DNA of 64,000 nucleotides, taken from a bacterium. Lineage in GTDB: Bacteria > Pseudomonadota > Gammaproteobacteria > UBA6186 > Azoamicaceae. Where the stretch lies: the NCBI GenBank assembly GCA_027364575.1, contig DAHXPC010000004.1, positions 1-64,000 of the forward strand, given 5' to 3'. Positions 10,364-20,383 of the stretch are shown here, piece after piece; the first letter of the stretch is position 1, and each line of letters opens with the position of its first letter. The notes beneath the pieces are model-generated. The model ran no database searches. It had not been told where the DNA came from and saw nothing but the letters and a program-made list of their open reading frames with translations. Both the position numbers and the translations under genes were made by a program.

Positions 10364-11674
10364 ATGCAAAAAACAACGCGAACACCTGATGTCTCTGGCA
10401 TATCTGAACTTAAAAAACGCATATTATTTTTAATTGGCGCTTTATTGGTTTACAGAGTGGGTGCACATATTCCGGTGCCAGGACTTGATCCACTGCGTTT
10501 AGCAGAGCTCTTCTCTGGAAACCGGGGTATCTTAGGTTTGTTCAATCTTTTTTCCGGTGGCGCGCTTTCGAGGCTTACGGTATTTTCCTTAGGCATTATG
10601 CCTTATATTTCTGCCTCTATTATTATTCAGCTATTAACCGTTGTATGGCCAATGCTGGAACAACTGAAGAAAGAGGGTCAAACCGGTCGACGGAAAATTT
10701 CTCAGTATACCCGCTATTCAACACTGGTTTTAGCAACTTTACAAGCGATTGGTATGGCACGCTATTTAGATAATTCCGGTATCGCACTGGATCCAACGCT
10801 CACTTATTATTTCGTTGTGACGGTGACATTGGTAACCGGTACTTTGTTTTTAATGTGGTTAGGCGAGCAAATTACCGAACGTGGGATAGGAAATGGTATC
10901 TCCATGATTATATTTGCCGGTATTGTGGCAGGCCTTCCGGGTGCTATTTATAACACCATAGAAAAAGTCAGCCAAGGTGAAATGCAGTCTATCGGTCTGC
11001 TTCTGTTGTGTGCAATGCTGGTTGCGGTGATTGGATTTGTAGTGTTTGTTGAGCGCGGCCAAAGACGCATTACTGTGAATTATGCGCAAAGGCAACAAGG
11101 CCGAAAAATGTATGCGGCGCAAAAAAGCCATTTGCCTTTAAAATTAAATATGGCTGGTGTTATTCCGCCTATCTTTGCCTCAAGCCTGATTTTATTTCCA
11201 GCCACCATCAGTCAGTGGTTTGGTAAAACGCCTGGCTTTGAATGGTTAAGTAGCGTTGGTCTTTTGTTATCCCCTGGGCAACCACTGTATATTGCACTGT
11301 TTGCCTTGGCTATTATATTCTTTTGTTTTTTCTATACATCGTTGGTATTTAATCCAAACGATACGTCTGAGAATTTGAAAAAGTCGGGTGGTTATATACC
11401 TGGCGTACGACCCGGAACGCAAACCGCTCAATATATTGATAAAGTGATGACGCGATTGACGGTTATTGGGTCTTTATATATTACCTTAGTGGCTCTTCTA
11501 CCTGAGCTGCTTGTATTGGGGTGGAATGTTCCCTTTTATTTTGGGGGAACGTCTTTGTTGATTATTGTAGTAGTGGTGATGGATTTTATGACTCAGGTGC
11601 AAGCACATTTGATGTCACATCAATATGAATCATTAATGAAGAAAGCTAACCTTAAAGGTGCAGGTAGGGGCTAG
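10364..11674 (+). CDS. secY: Protein translocase channel SecY
   Basis: 436 residues, the pore subunit of the Sec translocon in the inner membrane. The ATG at 10364 directly follows the rplO stop; the frame open from 10319 lies in rplO. Ten hydrophobic segments are expected and visible, including the first near residues 20-38. [34 protein letters not shown] [16 protein letters not shown], and the C5 loop [12 protein letters not shown] are signatures. Partner SecB is encoded at 26107 in this window. Confidence 0.97.
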   Translation: MQKTTRTPDVSGISELKKRILFLIGALLVYRVGAHIPVPGLDPLRLAELFSGNRGILGLFNLFSGGALSRLTVFSLGIMPYISASIIIQLLTVVWPMLEQLKKEGQTGRRKISQYTRYSTLVLATLQAIGMARYLDNSGIALDPTLTYYFVVTVTLVTGTLFLMWLGEQITERGIGNGISMIIFAGIVAGLPGAIYNTIEKVSQGEMQSIGLLLLCAMLVAVIGFVVFVERGQRRITVNYAQRQQGRKMYAAQKSHLPLKLNMAGVIPPIFASSLILFPATISQWFGKTPGFEWLSSVGLLLSPGQPLYIALFALAIIFFCFFYTSLVFNPNDTSENLKKSGGYIPGVRPGTQTAQYIDKVMTRLTVIGSLYITLVALLPELLVLGWNVPFYFGGTSLLIIVVVVMDFMTQVQAHLMSHQYESLMKKANLKGAGRG

Positions 11675-11737
11675 CCTTTAAGTGTATAGAAGAGTATTAT
11701 CGTTGTCTGTTTATGCTTGTTGCCTCTGGGGATCGAG

Positions 11738-11854
11738 ATGAAAGTTAGAGCGTCAGTTAAGAAGATATGTGATGAATGTCGCATTATTAAACGTGAAAGA
11801 GTCGTGAAAGTCGTTTGTAAAAAAACGAATAAACATAATCAAAGGCAGGGTTAA
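11738..11854 (+). CDS. rpmJ: 50S ribosomal protein L36 (zinc-binding form)
   Basis: 38-residue protein, easily missed because of its size. [20 protein letters not shown] opens it. Zinc ligands are visible as C11, C14, C27 and H33 (CxxC...C...H), so this is the zinc form. Lies 63 bp after secY and 1 bp before rpsM, its usual place between the spc and alpha blocks. Confidence 0.95.
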   Translation: MKVRASVKKICDECRIIKRERVVKVVCKKTNKHNQRQG

Positions 11855-11855
11855 T

Positions 11856-12233
11856 ATGGCCATACGTATATCAGGTGTGATACTTCCACCGAATAAACAT
11901 ATTATCATTGCGCTTCGCAGTGTATATGGAATTGGGGCTCCTAGAGCTGCAGCAATTTGTAAGAAAGTTGGTATTGAACCATCTGTTAAGGTCATAGATC
12001 TGAAAGATGATTACACCATCCAAATACAAGAAGCAGTCAATGAGTATGAAGTAGAAGGGGATCTACGACGTCGAGTCGCTATGGATATTAAGCGCTTAGG
12101 TGACATTAAATGTTATCGGGGTTTAAGACATAAGCGTGGGTTGCCAGTTAGAGGGCAGCGCACCAAGACAAACGCACGTACTCGTAAAGGACGTAAGCGT
12201 CAGAGCCAAATAATTAAACCACAATCATCATAG
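11856..12233 (+). CDS. rpsM: 30S ribosomal protein S13
   Basis: 125 residues, head protein contacting the P-site tRNA and bridging to the 50S. The tail [17 protein letters not shown] is the conserved tRNA-contacting extension. IYGIG-type helix-two-turn-helix is seen as [19 protein letters not shown]. First gene of the alpha block. Confidence 0.97.
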   Translation: MAIRISGVILPPNKHIIIALRSVYGIGAPRAAAICKKVGIEPSVKVIDLKDDYTIQIQEAVNEYEVEGDLRRRVAMDIKRLGDIKCYRGLRHKRGLPVRGQRTKTNARTRKGRKRQSQIIKPQSS

Positions 12234-12254
12234 TAAGTAGTAGGAAATATTTAA

Positions 12255-12647
12255 ATGGCAAAGGCAGCAGCAGCGACCCGTACTCGTAAAAAGATTAAAC
12301 GCACAGTGACAACTGGGGCGGTACATATATTAGCCTCTTTTAACAATACCATTATTACCGTGGCCGATACGCAAGGAAATGTCATTTCCTGGCAAACCGC
12401 CGGTGGTGCTGGATTTAAAGGTTCACGTAAAAGTACGCCGTATGCAGCCCAAATGGCCGCCAGGAAAGCAATTCTGCAGGCAAAAGAATATGGCTTAAAA
12501 GCTGTGGATGTTTTTGTTTGTGGACCGGGTCCTGGAAGAGAGTCTGCTGTTCGAGCCATCGGTGAGACCTGCAGTATATTGAGAATTGTTGATAAAACGG
12601 GCATCCCACATAATGGATGCCGTCCTTCGAAAGAACGTCGTGTATAA
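12255..12647 (+). CDS. rpsK: 30S ribosomal protein S11
   Basis: 130 residues, platform protein near the mRNA exit. [20 protein letters not shown] and the C-terminal [15 protein letters not shown] are diagnostic (the latter has the conserved H-N-G-C-R-P). Confidence 0.97.
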   Translation: MAKAAAATRTRKKIKRTVTTGAVHILASFNNTIITVADTQGNVISWQTAGGAGFKGSRKSTPYAAQMAARKAILQAKEYGLKAVDVFVCGPGPGRESAVRAIGETCSILRIVDKTGIPHNGCRPSKERRV

Positions 12648-12664
12648 TATTTGGGGATTATGAA

Positions 12665-13285
12665 ATGGCAAGATACCTAGGCCCTACGTGTAGAGTCGCA
12701 AGAAGATTAGGAACAGATTTAGGCCTAAAAAGCCGTGTTCGTGATGTCGAATCTAAGTGTAAATTAACAACCGCGCCAGGCATGCATGGCCAAAAACGCC
12801 CAAGAAGCACGGAACATGGTGTTCAGCTTGCTGAAAAACAAAAATTCCGATACATGTACGGCGTTTTAGAAAAACAATTTAGAAAGTATTATGCAGAAGC
12901 CGCCAGAAGAAAGGGCACCACGGGTGAAGCCTTGTTTCAGCTTTTGGAATGCCGTTTAGATAATGTGGTTTTCCGCTTAGGCTTTGGCAGTACACGTGCT
13001 GAAGCGCGTCAATTGGTTAGGCATAAAGCAGTCTTGGTGAATGGAAAAGTTGTTAATATCCCTTCCTATAGCGCAAAAGCCGGCGATATTGTTGAAGTTA
13101 GAGAAAAATCTAAAGCTCAAGTACGCATTCAAGACGCCCTTCGCTTAGCAGAAGGCGCAGGCTTTCCAGAATGGGTTGAGGTAGATGTCAGTAAAATGAA
13201 GGGCACCTTTAAACGTATCCCCGATAGAAGTGACTTACCAGCTGAGTTGAATGAGCAATTGGTAGTCGAGCTTTACGCGAAGTAA
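12665..13285 (+). CDS. rpsD: 30S ribosomal protein S4
   Basis: 206 residues from ATG 12665 ([16 protein letters not shown]); the 16-residue upward extension from 12617 overlaps rpsK and is not used. Primary 16S rRNA binder; represses the alpha operon in E. coli. The S4 RNA-binding domain is at about residues 93-155 ([14 protein letters not shown]...[15 protein letters not shown]). The cysteine-containing N-terminal motif of some S4 proteins is not complete here. Confidence 0.96.
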   Translation: MARYLGPTCRVARRLGTDLGLKSRVRDVESKCKLTTAPGMHGQKRPRSTEHGVQLAEKQKFRYMYGVLEKQFRKYYAEAARRKGTTGEALFQLLECRLDNVVFRLGFGSTRAEARQLVRHKAVLVNGKVVNIPSYSAKAGDIVEVREKSKAQVRIQDALRLAEGAGFPEWVEVDVSKMKGTFKRIPDRSDLPAELNEQLVVELYAK

Positions 13286-13313
13286 GGAAGACCTTTGTCT
13301 TTAGGAGCTATTC

Positions 13314-14309
13314 ATGCAACGTGCCGTTAAAGAATTTTTAAAACCGAGACTAGTTGATGTTCAACAAATTAGTCATCATCGAGCTAAAGTTGTCTTAGAG
13401 CCTTTAGAAAGGGGCTTTGGGCATACATTGGGAAATGCGCTAAGGCGTGTTCTGCTTTCCTCTATGCCAGGCTGTGCCGTCGTAGAAACGCATATTGAAG
13501 GCGTTCTTCATGAATATACGACGAAAGAAGGTGTACAAGAAGATATTATTGATATCTTATTAAACCTAAAAGGCATTGAATTTAAATTAGAAGGCAGAGA
13601 TGAAGTTGAATTGAAGTTGCATAAACAAGGCGAAGGTCCTGTGCATGCTTCTGATTTTGAACTCCCACACGATGTTAAAATTGTAAATCCTCAACATATT
13701 ATCGCACATATGACCAAAGCGGGCGATTTAAATATGACCATTCGGGTAGCACGTGGCCGTGGTTATGAGCCAATTAGCATGCGCCAAAATGATGAAGAAA
13801 TTACCAAAGAAATTGGCTGGTTACAATTAGATGCTTCCTTTAGTCCTGTTCGTCGAGTTACCTACGTGGTAGAAAACGCTCGTGTTGAAAAGCGTACCGA
13901 TTTGGACAGGTTAGTATTAGATTTGGAAACCAATGGTACTATCGAACCTGAAGAAGCAATTCGGTGGGCAGCCTCTATTTTGGTTGATCAACTTTCAGTT
14001 TTTGTAGAACTGAAGGGTGAAAAACAAATAGAGCCGGCTCGTCATAGAACAGAGATTGATCCAATGTTACTTCGATCGGTTGACGATCTTGAACTAACAG
14101 TGCGATCAGCCAATTGTTTAAAGGCTGAAAATATATTTTACATCGGCGACTTAATCCAAAAGTCTGAAGTAGAATTATTAAAAACGCCAAATCTAGGGAA
14201 AAAGTCTTTAACTGAAATTAAAGATATATTATCAACCAAAGGGCTCTCACTCGGAATGCGACTTGAAAATTGGCCGCCTCAGGGTTTACAGCACCATGAT
14301 AAGCAATAA
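13314..14309 (+). CDS. rpoA: RNA polymerase alpha subunit
   Basis: 331 residues. N-terminal dimerisation domain with [21 protein letters not shown] at about residues 33-53, a flexible linker near 235-250, and the C-terminal domain that binds UP elements and activators ([17 protein letters not shown], with the DNA-contacting Arg). Placed between rpsD and rplQ as in all gammaproteobacterial alpha operons. Confidence 0.98.
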   Translation: MQRAVKEFLKPRLVDVQQISHHRAKVVLEPLERGFGHTLGNALRRVLLSSMPGCAVVETHIEGVLHEYTTKEGVQEDIIDILLNLKGIEFKLEGRDEVELKLHKQGEGPVHASDFELPHDVKIVNPQHIIAHMTKAGDLNMTIRVARGRGYEPISMRQNDEEITKEIGWLQLDASFSPVRRVTYVVENARVEKRTDLDRLVLDLETNGTIEPEEAIRWAASILVDQLSVFVELKGEKQIEPARHRTEIDPMLLRSVDDLELTVRSANCLKAENIFYIGDLIQKSEVELLKTPNLGKKSLTEIKDILSTKGLSLGMRLENWPPQGLQHHDKQ

Positions 14310-14321
14310 GGGTTTTTGACT

Positions 14322-14684
14322 ATGCGTCATAGAAAAATAGGTAGACGATTTAAACGTACTTCAAGTCATCGTAAAGCAATGTTTCAAAACATGATTAATT
14401 CTATTATTCGTCATGAAATGATTAAAACAACTTTGCCTAAAGCCAAAGACTTAAGACGCCTACTTGAGCCTTTAGTCACTTTAGCGAAAGAAGATACCGT
14501 GTCTAAAAGACGTTTGGCATTTTCAAGACTAAGAGATAAGGAAATGGTTACCAAACTCTTTGCAGAGTTAGGCCCAAGGTTTAAAGAAAGACCAGGTGGA
14601 TACATTCGGATCTTAAAATGCGGTAATCGTAAAGGCGACTGTGCGCCCATGGCGATTGTCGAATTTTTAGAGAGTAATTCATGA
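14322..14684 (+). CDS. rplQ: 50S ribosomal protein L17
   Basis: 120 residues from ATG 14322 ([20 protein letters not shown]). AAGGG at 14308-14312 serves as SD with 9-nt spacing; a TTG two codons upstream is less likely. Last gene of the alpha block, followed 30 bp later by a strong terminator. Confidence 0.96.
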   Translation: MRHRKIGRRFKRTSSHRKAMFQNMINSIIRHEMIKTTLPKAKDLRRLLEPLVTLAKEDTVSKRRLAFSRLRDKEMVTKLFAELGPRFKERPGGYIRILKCGNRKGDCAPMAIVEFLESNS

Positions 14685-14714
14685 GACCGTGTCCTGCACG
14701 ATCTTGAATGAGAT

Positions 14715-14742
14715 AGCCGGGTTCAAAACCCGGCTTTTTTTT
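14715..14742 (+). terminator. Intrinsic terminator of the alpha operon
   Basis: Perfect 9-bp stem AGCCGGGTT / AACCCGGCT with a 3-nt loop, followed at once by eight T residues. It closes the S10-spc-alpha transcription unit. The NTT gene starts only 13 bp after the T run. Confidence 0.93.
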
Positions 14743-14755
14743 GTGTGGGGTTTTA

Positions 14756-16348
14756 ATGCAATCTGAAAATGTAAAATCTTTTAATCGTCTCCGAAGCTTT
14801 TTGTGGCCGATCCATGGCCATGAACATAAAAAGTTGGTGCCTATTTTTATACTCTTTTTCTTAATTTCTTTTGTTTATAATATCTTAAGATGTATGAAGG
14901 TGACCCTGGTGGTGACCGCACACGGTTCCAGTGCCGAAGTGATCCCATTTTTAAAAGTATGGGCTGTATTTCCAGGGGCCATTGCTTTAACCTATCTCTA
15001 CACCAAACTTTCCGGCTATTTAAACCGCGAACAGATCTTCTACGCCATGTTGGGGCTTTTCTTAGGGTTTTTTACGCTATTTATGGTTTTTCTGTACCCA
15101 AACCGCGAAGCCTTAGAATTAACGACACTGTCTAATTTTCTTCAAAGCAGATTACCTGAATCGCTAAAAGGCTTAAGCGGGTTAATTATTGTCATTCGGC
15201 ATTGGCATTTATCTTTATTTTATACCCTCTCCGAATTGTGGAGTGCGGTTGTGCTTTCGATGTTGTTTTGGGGCTTTGCCAATGAAATTACGACCGTGGA
15301 TGAAGCCAAACGTTTTTATGCCATTTTTGCTTTGGGAGCCAATAGTTCTGGCATATTTTCAGGCCAATGTGCCCAGTGGCTAACCCTGGATCACTATGAT
15401 CCCAGACTCCCCTTTGGCACTGTCGCCTGGGAGCAGTCGCTGATTTTGCAATTGTGCTTTATTTTATTGTTAGGGTTTGTGATTATTGCTTTATTTAGAG
15501 GGTTAAATCGAACGATTTTAGCGACTGAAACACTGGCAACGAACTTGGATGCGATAAAACTGAAGCAAAAAAAGCTTTCTTTAAGAGAATGCTTTGCCTA
15601 TTTAGGCCAATCACGCTATATGGTTTATATTACCATCATCGTGGTGGCTTATAATATTGTCTACAATCTTTCCGATGTGTTATGGACAGAGCAAATTCAT
15701 TTGCGTTATCCAGATGCCAGTGATTTTAATGCCTATATTAATGGGATTGCTTCCCTGACGGGCGTGTTTGCGACGCTGTTTGCCTTGTTGCTTTCGGGAA
15801 ATGTGATTCGTTGTTATGGCTGGACCATCACTGCCTTGCTAACACCCGTTATATGGGTGGTGACCGGCATTGGATTTTTAGGGTGTTTATTATTTTCTCA
15901 GCATTCTGTGTTTTCCGATTTTCTAGGTTCGCTATTTGGTGTGCCCTTATATTCGTTAGCGCTGGTTTTTGGATCGGCGCAAATTTGTCTCGGAAGAGCT
16001 GCGAAATATACCGTCTTTGATGAGTCTAAAGAAATTGCTTTTATTCCTTTGCCTAAAGATGAACAGCGTAAGGGAAAAGCGGTGGTCGATGGGATTGCCT
16101 CACGATTTGGCAAATCCGGTGGATCTTTGCTTATCCAAGCTTTGCTGATTGCCTGTGGCAGTTTAGCCGCCACAATTCCGTTTGTCGTCGCTTTATTTTT
16201 TGGAGTGGCCGTTCTTTGGATATTGGCTGCCAAAAAATTAGGGGATATGACGCGCGAGGCTATCGATCAAAAAATACACTCCACTTCCAGTACGACTACG
16301 GATTTAGGGAGAAATGCTTTTGCATCGACGAAATATAGGTGTAGTTAA
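14756..16348 (+). CDS. ATP/ADP translocase (NTT/TLC family), copy 1
   Basis: 530 residues from ATG 14756. Nucleotide transporter of the TLC family, which in Rickettsia, Chlamydia and plastids exchanges ATP for ADP or imports nucleotides across the inner membrane. Family blocks seen: LRCMKVTLVVTAHGSSAEVI near residues 41-60 (with the early conserved Lys), LFWGFANEITTVDEAKRFYA near 173-192 (conserved Glu), AYNIVYNLSDVLWTEQI near 296-312, and ASRFGKSGGS near 440 (conserved Lys region). About 12 membrane segments. No promoter fits in the 13 bp after the operon terminator, so it may depend on read-through or on a promoter inside rplQ. Substrate (ATP/ADP exchange or net nucleotide import) cannot be told from sequence alone. 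Confidence 0.93.
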   Translation: MQSENVKSFNRLRSFLWPIHGHEHKKLVPIFILFFLISFVYNILRCMKVTLVVTAHGSSAEVIPFLKVWAVFPGAIALTYLYTKLSGYLNREQIFYAMLGLFLGFFTLFMVFLYPNREALELTTLSNFLQSRLPESLKGLSGLIIVIRHWHLSLFYTLSELWSAVVLSMLFWGFANEITTVDEAKRFYAIFALGANSSGIFSGQCAQWLTLDHYDPRLPFGTVAWEQSLILQLCFILLLGFVIIALFRGLNRTILATETLATNLDAIKLKQKKLSLRECFAYLGQSRYMVYITIIVVAYNIVYNLSDVLWTEQIHLRYPDASDFNAYINGIASLTGVFATLFALLLSGNVIRCYGWTITALLTPVIWVVTGIGFLGCLLFSQHSVFSDFLGSLFGVPLYSLALVFGSAQICLGRAAKYTVFDESKEIAFIPLPKDEQRKGKAVVDGIASRFGKSGGSLLIQALLIACGSLAATIPFVVALFFGVAVLWILAAKKLGDMTREAIDQKIHSTSSTTTDLGRNAFASTKYRCS

Positions 16349-16364
16349 ACCTTTGATGCGCTGT

Positions 16365-16393
16365 TTGACAGGGATAGGTTTTTGGGGCAGAAT
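16365..16393 (+). promoter_or_regulatory. Candidate sigma-70 promoter for the second NTT gene
   Basis: Perfect -35 TTGACA at 16365-16370, 17-bp spacer, and a weaker -10 CAGAAT at 16388-16393, 54 bp before the ATG. It suggests that the two transporters can be transcribed separately. Confidence 0.45.
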
Positions 16394-16447
16394 AGGGGCT
16401 CAAATTATGGGCAGATGATTGGCTTTTAGATAGGATGAGCATAACTT

Positions 16448-18034
16448 ATGCAACCTACATCAATGAAACCGTTTGGTAAAATTCGGAATTTCTTCTGGCC
16501 TATTTATGGGCACGAACACAAGAAACTATTGCCCATGCTCGCGCTCTTTTTCTTAATTTCCTTTGTTTATAATATCTTAAGATGTATGAAGGTGACCTTA
16601 GTTGTCACGCCTGAAGGCTCAGGTGCAGAAGTCATTCCTTTCTTAAAAGTATGGGCCGTACTACCGGGTGCCGTATTATTAACTTACATATACACGCAAC
16701 TGTCCAATCGACTGAATCGTGAGCAGGTTTTTTACACCATGCTTGCTTTGTTCCTAGGGTTTTTTACCTTATTTTTATTGGTTTTATACCCCAATCGCGC
16801 TTTTCTAGAACTCAGTACTTTTTCAGATATGTTGCATGGGGTGCTACCCGATGGATTCAAAGGCTTAATTGCCATTATTCGTCATTGGCCTTTATCCCTA
16901 TTCTATGTGTTTTCAGAGCTTTGGAGTGCAGCGGTTCTCTCAATGTTATTTTGGGGATTTGCAAACGAAGTAACCACGGTGGATGAAGCCAAACGCTTCT
17001 ATGCCATTTTTGCAATTGGTGCTAATTTCTCGGGTATATTTTCAGGGCAATCGGCTCAATTTTTAACCCTAGAAGAATATAATCCGCGCTTGCCGTTTGG
17101 GAATGCTGCTTGGGAACAATCTCTGGCATTACAGTTAGGGGTGGTATTGCTGCTTGGCGTTGCCATTGTGTTCTTATTTCGCTGGGTGAATCAAACATTA
17201 GCCGCACAAAAAATTATCGACTCACGTACAAAACCCATTCTGGACGAACCTCGGCAAAAATTCACCTTGTTTGAATGCTTTGCCTATTTAGCCAAATCCC
17301 GTTACATGTTGTACATCGCTATACTCGTCGTTGCTTATAATATCGTTTATAACTTATCCGATGTTTTGTGGACGGATCAAATTAAACAACGTTACCCAGA
17401 TGCTAGTGATTTTAATGCCTATATCAATGAAATAGCCTCTATCACGGGCGTATTTGCTACCCTATCAGGAATGGTCCTTTCAGGGAACGTAATCCGACGT
17501 TACGGTTGGACGGTCACTGCAATGATTACCCCGATTATTTGGTTGATCACCAGCGTGGGATTCTTTTGTTGCATGTTATTTAAAAATAATATTCATTTAT
17601 CTGATTTGATGTATTCCCTGTTTAATATGCCGGTCGCCAGTTTATTATTAATGTTTGGTTCGGCTCAAATGTGTTTAGGCCGGGCTGCCAAATACACGGT
17701 ATTCGATGAAACCAAGGAAATTGCCTTTATTCCATTGCCCAAAGATGAACAGCGTAAAGGAAAAGCCGTTGTCGATGGTATTGCGTCGCGCTTTGGTAAA
17801 TCCGGTGGTTCTTTTATTATCCAAGTATTGTTAATCGTGTGTGGCGATCTGATGTTTACCATTCCTTATATTGCCGCTATATTTTTGGTGGTGATTACGC
17901 TTTGGATTATTGCCGTTCGAAGACTTGGGAAATTAGTTGTAAGCTCCATTGATAATCAAGAAATGCAAAACAACCTCCCGCCTACAACAACCCATACCAA
18001 TGATTCACTTATGGCCTGTTCTAGCGCTTCTTAA
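16448..18034 (+). CDS. ATP/ADP translocase (NTT/TLC family), copy 2
   Basis: 528 residues, clearly paralogous to the preceding transporter along the whole length. It shares the same conserved blocks: FVYNILRCMKVTLVVTPEGS, WGFANEVTTVDEAKRFYA, LSDVLWTDQI and the stretch from AAKYTVFDE to FGKSGGS. Differences cluster in loops and in the C-terminal tail, as expected after duplication and divergence. Intracellular bacteria often keep several NTT paralogues with different substrates (ATP/ADP exchange, NTP uptake, NAD uptake), so specialisation is likely but unproven. The stop codon lies inside a 12-bp stem-loop (18030-18056). Confidence 0.93.
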   Translation: MQPTSMKPFGKIRNFFWPIYGHEHKKLLPMLALFFLISFVYNILRCMKVTLVVTPEGSGAEVIPFLKVWAVLPGAVLLTYIYTQLSNRLNREQVFYTMLALFLGFFTLFLLVLYPNRAFLELSTFSDMLHGVLPDGFKGLIAIIRHWPLSLFYVFSELWSAAVLSMLFWGFANEVTTVDEAKRFYAIFAIGANFSGIFSGQSAQFLTLEEYNPRLPFGNAAWEQSLALQLGVVLLLGVAIVFLFRWVNQTLAAQKIIDSRTKPILDEPRQKFTLFECFAYLAKSRYMLYIAILVVAYNIVYNLSDVLWTDQIKQRYPDASDFNAYINEIASITGVFATLSGMVLSGNVIRRYGWTVTAMITPIIWLITSVGFFCCMLFKNNIHLSDLMYSLFNMPVASLLLMFGSAQMCLGRAAKYTVFDETKEIAFIPLPKDEQRKGKAVVDGIASRFGKSGGSFIIQVLLIVCGDLMFTIPYIAAIFLVVITLWIIAVRRLGKLVVSSIDNQEMQNNLPPTTTHTNDSLMACSSAS

Positions 18035-18056
18035 TTTTGAAAAGTTCAAAATTAAG
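18030..18056. terminator. Stem-loop over the NTT2 stop codon
   Basis: Perfect 12-bp inverted repeat CTTAATTTTGAA / TTCAAAATTAAG with a 3-nt loop that includes the TAA stop of NTT2. AT-rich and without a following T run on this strand, so either a weak terminator or an mRNA 3'-end stabiliser. Confidence 0.5.
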
Positions 18057-18320
18057 AACGCAACTATCGGTGGGGTGGATCAATTTACGACCATTGCTGA
18101 CAATCGATCTAAATAATACTATTTTAATAACAAAATGACGCCGTAATATTCTTCCAGTAATAATTCTCATTTAGATTTGATTATGGATTATTTGACCTAG
18201 TATAAAACATTATTGTTTTTTCTGTGCTATATAATTAGAGTGCCTTCTCTGCAGAGGACTGTAGCATAGCGAGTGTGGAATTAGGATCATCCAGTTACGA
18301 CAGGGAAAGGAGATAGAAAA

Positions 18321-19610
18321 ATGGGTCAATCTTTGATTGCTATTGATAAAGAAATTAATAATTTAAAAGACAGCCTCTCAAGTAGTTTAAAAACTGAGTG
18401 CTATCCTTTTGAAAATCCAGAAAGCCTTGTCACGGTTTTAAAGGTAAATGATCAAAAAATAAAAATTTATTGGGATACAAACCAGCCAAAAATCATTTTG
18501 TCTAACCATCTGGGTAATAAGCTTGTCAATCTACATGATATTGTTGGCTTGCCTAAAGAATGCACCCTAAGCCGCAAACGTTTATCGGCTTATCTTGAGC
18601 ACATTCATGTCCGTATTTCTCCGTATGGCAATAATGAAGGACATACACTGTATTTTAATTTAAAATTACTGGGTGGTGCGAATATTATTGATCCACAGAA
18701 AGTACCTGATAAGCTCTGGCCTAATGCAATCGTTCCAATTTTTGTAGATTGCAATAGTTTTAATTTAAAAGAATTAAAAATGATACTTTCGGCAGTGAAT
18801 GATTGGGCTATTCATACAAAATTTCAGTTTAAAGTACATTTCAAAAATTTAAAGAATAACAATGTTAGTATCATTTATAGTTATATGAAGACTCACAATT
18901 TAAGGGCAAGTTGCACTGAAATTAATGCAAATGGTGTAGTGACTGGAATATATGAAAATTATAATTGTTGTCCTTGCCATGGTGTGACTAAAATCTTAAA
19001 AGAAGAACCAGAATATGACGATAGCATTCTTATTCAGAAATATACCCAAACCTGTATGTCTGATCCAAACCGTGAAGAATCCGATAGCTGCAATGTCTGC
19101 CAATCCTTTGTCGGGCGTCAAGGTGGCCAACAACTTATTTCATGCAAGCTAGGAGATAGTTTTGATGAGAGTGCACTCAAGCATGAGTTAGGGCATGCCC
19201 TTGGCTTTTACCATGAACAGCAACGATCCGATCGGGATACGTTTGTTAACGCGCCTAATCTCGGGGCCGGGGATCCTAATTATAGTAAGGGGTTTCAGAG
19301 TAGCTTTCGCCAAACGTTTGGTGACTATGATTTTAAATCCATCATGCATTACTTCTTTGGTAAAGGGAAAGTAGGCACGCAAGAAGTGAATATGACTGCC
19401 CAAAGCAGAATTCCGATTAACCAATATCGCCAGTTAATCGAATTAGGGGCTCCAGGATATACACCTTCATTTCAACTAGAAAAACTACAATCATCGGCAG
19501 AGGCTAAACGCGCGCATGAAGGCCTGGGTATGGTTGGAATGAGTGGACGCTTAAGCCAAACGGATATTGATGCTGCCAACTATCTTGCGACTGCGGCTAG
19601 AAGCAAATAA
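18321..19610 (+). CDS. Astacin-type (M12A) zinc metalloprotease
   Basis: 429 residues. The full astacin zinc motif HELGHALGFYHEQQRSDRD starts at H288 (HExxHxxGxxHE plus the family's RxDRD), and the Met-turn SIMHY follows about 45 residues later. The start of an astacin catalytic domain is recognisable near residue 133 (LWPNAIVPIFVD, compare LWP...IPYxxD in the family). The Cys-rich stretch at about 215-260 (CCPCHG, CNVCQSF) is unlike standard astacins. There is no signal peptide: the N-terminus MGQSLIAIDKEINN is polar, whereas astacins normally act outside the cell. A type IV-secreted effector or toxin is one reading; activity on host proteins is inference. SD AAAGGAG (18305-18311) is strong. 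Confidence 0.88.
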   Translation: MGQSLIAIDKEINNLKDSLSSSLKTECYPFENPESLVTVLKVNDQKIKIYWDTNQPKIILSNHLGNKLVNLHDIVGLPKECTLSRKRLSAYLEHIHVRISPYGNNEGHTLYFNLKLLGGANIIDPQKVPDKLWPNAIVPIFVDCNSFNLKELKMILSAVNDWAIHTKFQFKVHFKNLKNNNVSIIYSYMKTHNLRASCTEINANGVVTGIYENYNCCPCHGVTKILKEEPEYDDSILIQKYTQTCMSDPNREESDSCNVCQSFVGRQGGQQLISCKLGDSFDESALKHELGHALGFYHEQQRSDRDTFVNAPNLGAGDPNYSKGFQSSFRQTFGDYDFKSIMHYFFGKGKVGTQEVNMTAQSRIPINQYRQLIELGAPGYTPSFQLEKLQSSAEAKRAHEGLGMVGMSGRLSQTDIDAANYLATAARSK

Positions 19611-19996
19611 AGGTAAGAATGATTTTTTGAGATATTGAACGAAGTCGCATATGGAGTAGACACTTCTTTGTAATTGTTCGTCAGTTTAATAAAGAAGTGT
19701 CTACGCAACCGGGAAAAGGTTGTACATCTGCTGAAAGCCAACACCCACCGGATAAAACTATCAATATTTAGGAATTCATTTTGACAAGCGCCGCCTCCTG
19801 CTTGAGAGCTTCTACGACTACTTCTTCTTTTGTTGCAGTCAATATTTAAAAAAAACAAAAGGCATAAACCTAGGCATATGATTTTAGAGCGTGTAATTAC
19901 ACTGCATATATCAATAAAATACTTTCGATTTTGGGAACCCTTTATGATAAAACTCTTCTAAAATAATATTATATACCTGGATTGGGAGAGTAATGA
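19611..19996. other. Intergenic region with a long hairpin
   Basis: 386 bp without a convincing gene. It holds a perfect 14-bp inverted repeat (GTAGACACTTCTTT at 19656-19669 and its complement at 19691-19704) with a 21-nt loop. A 92-residue antisense frame across it overlaps the protease gene and has no SD. A short minus-strand stretch (about 19770-19840) reads as a 22-residue helical peptide ending at a stop and could be a gene relic. Confidence 0.6.
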
Positions 19997-20383
19997 ATGT
20001 TATCAAAGCCTGAATTAAGCAAATGGATCGAAGAAATAGAACAGCGGAAAAGAAAGGCAATCGAAGAAGATCTCCAAAGAAAAAAAGACATGGCTAATTT
20101 TTTTTCCATGCTCATTTTTTCACCTATATTTTGTTTTAGGCCAAAGCTTCGAAAGCCGAAATTAGGTATACGAAAACCTAAAAATTGGATTTTACGTAGA
20201 CTAATGAATGAGGCTGAGGAACAAGCTGAAGCTAAAAAGCATGAAGCATCTTTGTTTGCTAAAAGTGAAAATTCAACAATAACGCCTCATTTTCATATTA
20301 CCCAACACCGTGCTTCCGTTGAACTGTTGGAAAAATATCAAAAAAATAAGGAAAAAAACCTAACAAAGCTAGGCATGCATTAA
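19997..20383 (+). CDS. Small basic protein of unknown function
   Basis: 128 residues, not recognised. The start at ATG 19997 follows GGGAGAG (19984-19990). N-terminal charged helix (WIEEIEQRKRKAIEEDLQRK, about residues 11-30), a short hydrophobic patch (NFFSMLIFSPIFCF, 34-47), then a very basic stretch (RPKLRKPKLGIRKPK) and a C-terminal polar region. The patch may associate with a membrane. It lies between the astacin-like protease and the UIM protein, so it may be another host-directed protein, but nothing in it proves that. Its 3' end forms a 9-bp inverted repeat with sequence at 20400-20408. Confidence 0.6.
   Translation: MLSKPELSKWIEEIEQRKRKAIEEDLQRKKDMANFFSMLIFSPIFCFRPKLRKPKLGIRKPKNWILRRLMNEAEEQAEAKKHEASLFAKSENSTITPHFHITQHRASVELLEKYQKNKEKNLTKLGMH

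Noticed and set aside
12617..13285. Extended 222-residue version of S4
   Set aside because: The extra 16 residues fall in rpsK; the conserved S4 N-terminus starts at 12665.
18192..18235. TTGACC and TATAAT upstream of the astacin gene as a promoter
   Set aside because: The two boxes are 32 bp apart, so they cannot form one sigma-70 promoter; only an isolated -10 remains.
19580..19858. 92-residue minus-strand frame after the protease gene
   Set aside because: Overlaps the protease gene end, has no SD and mixed unlikely composition; only its distal part might be a relic.
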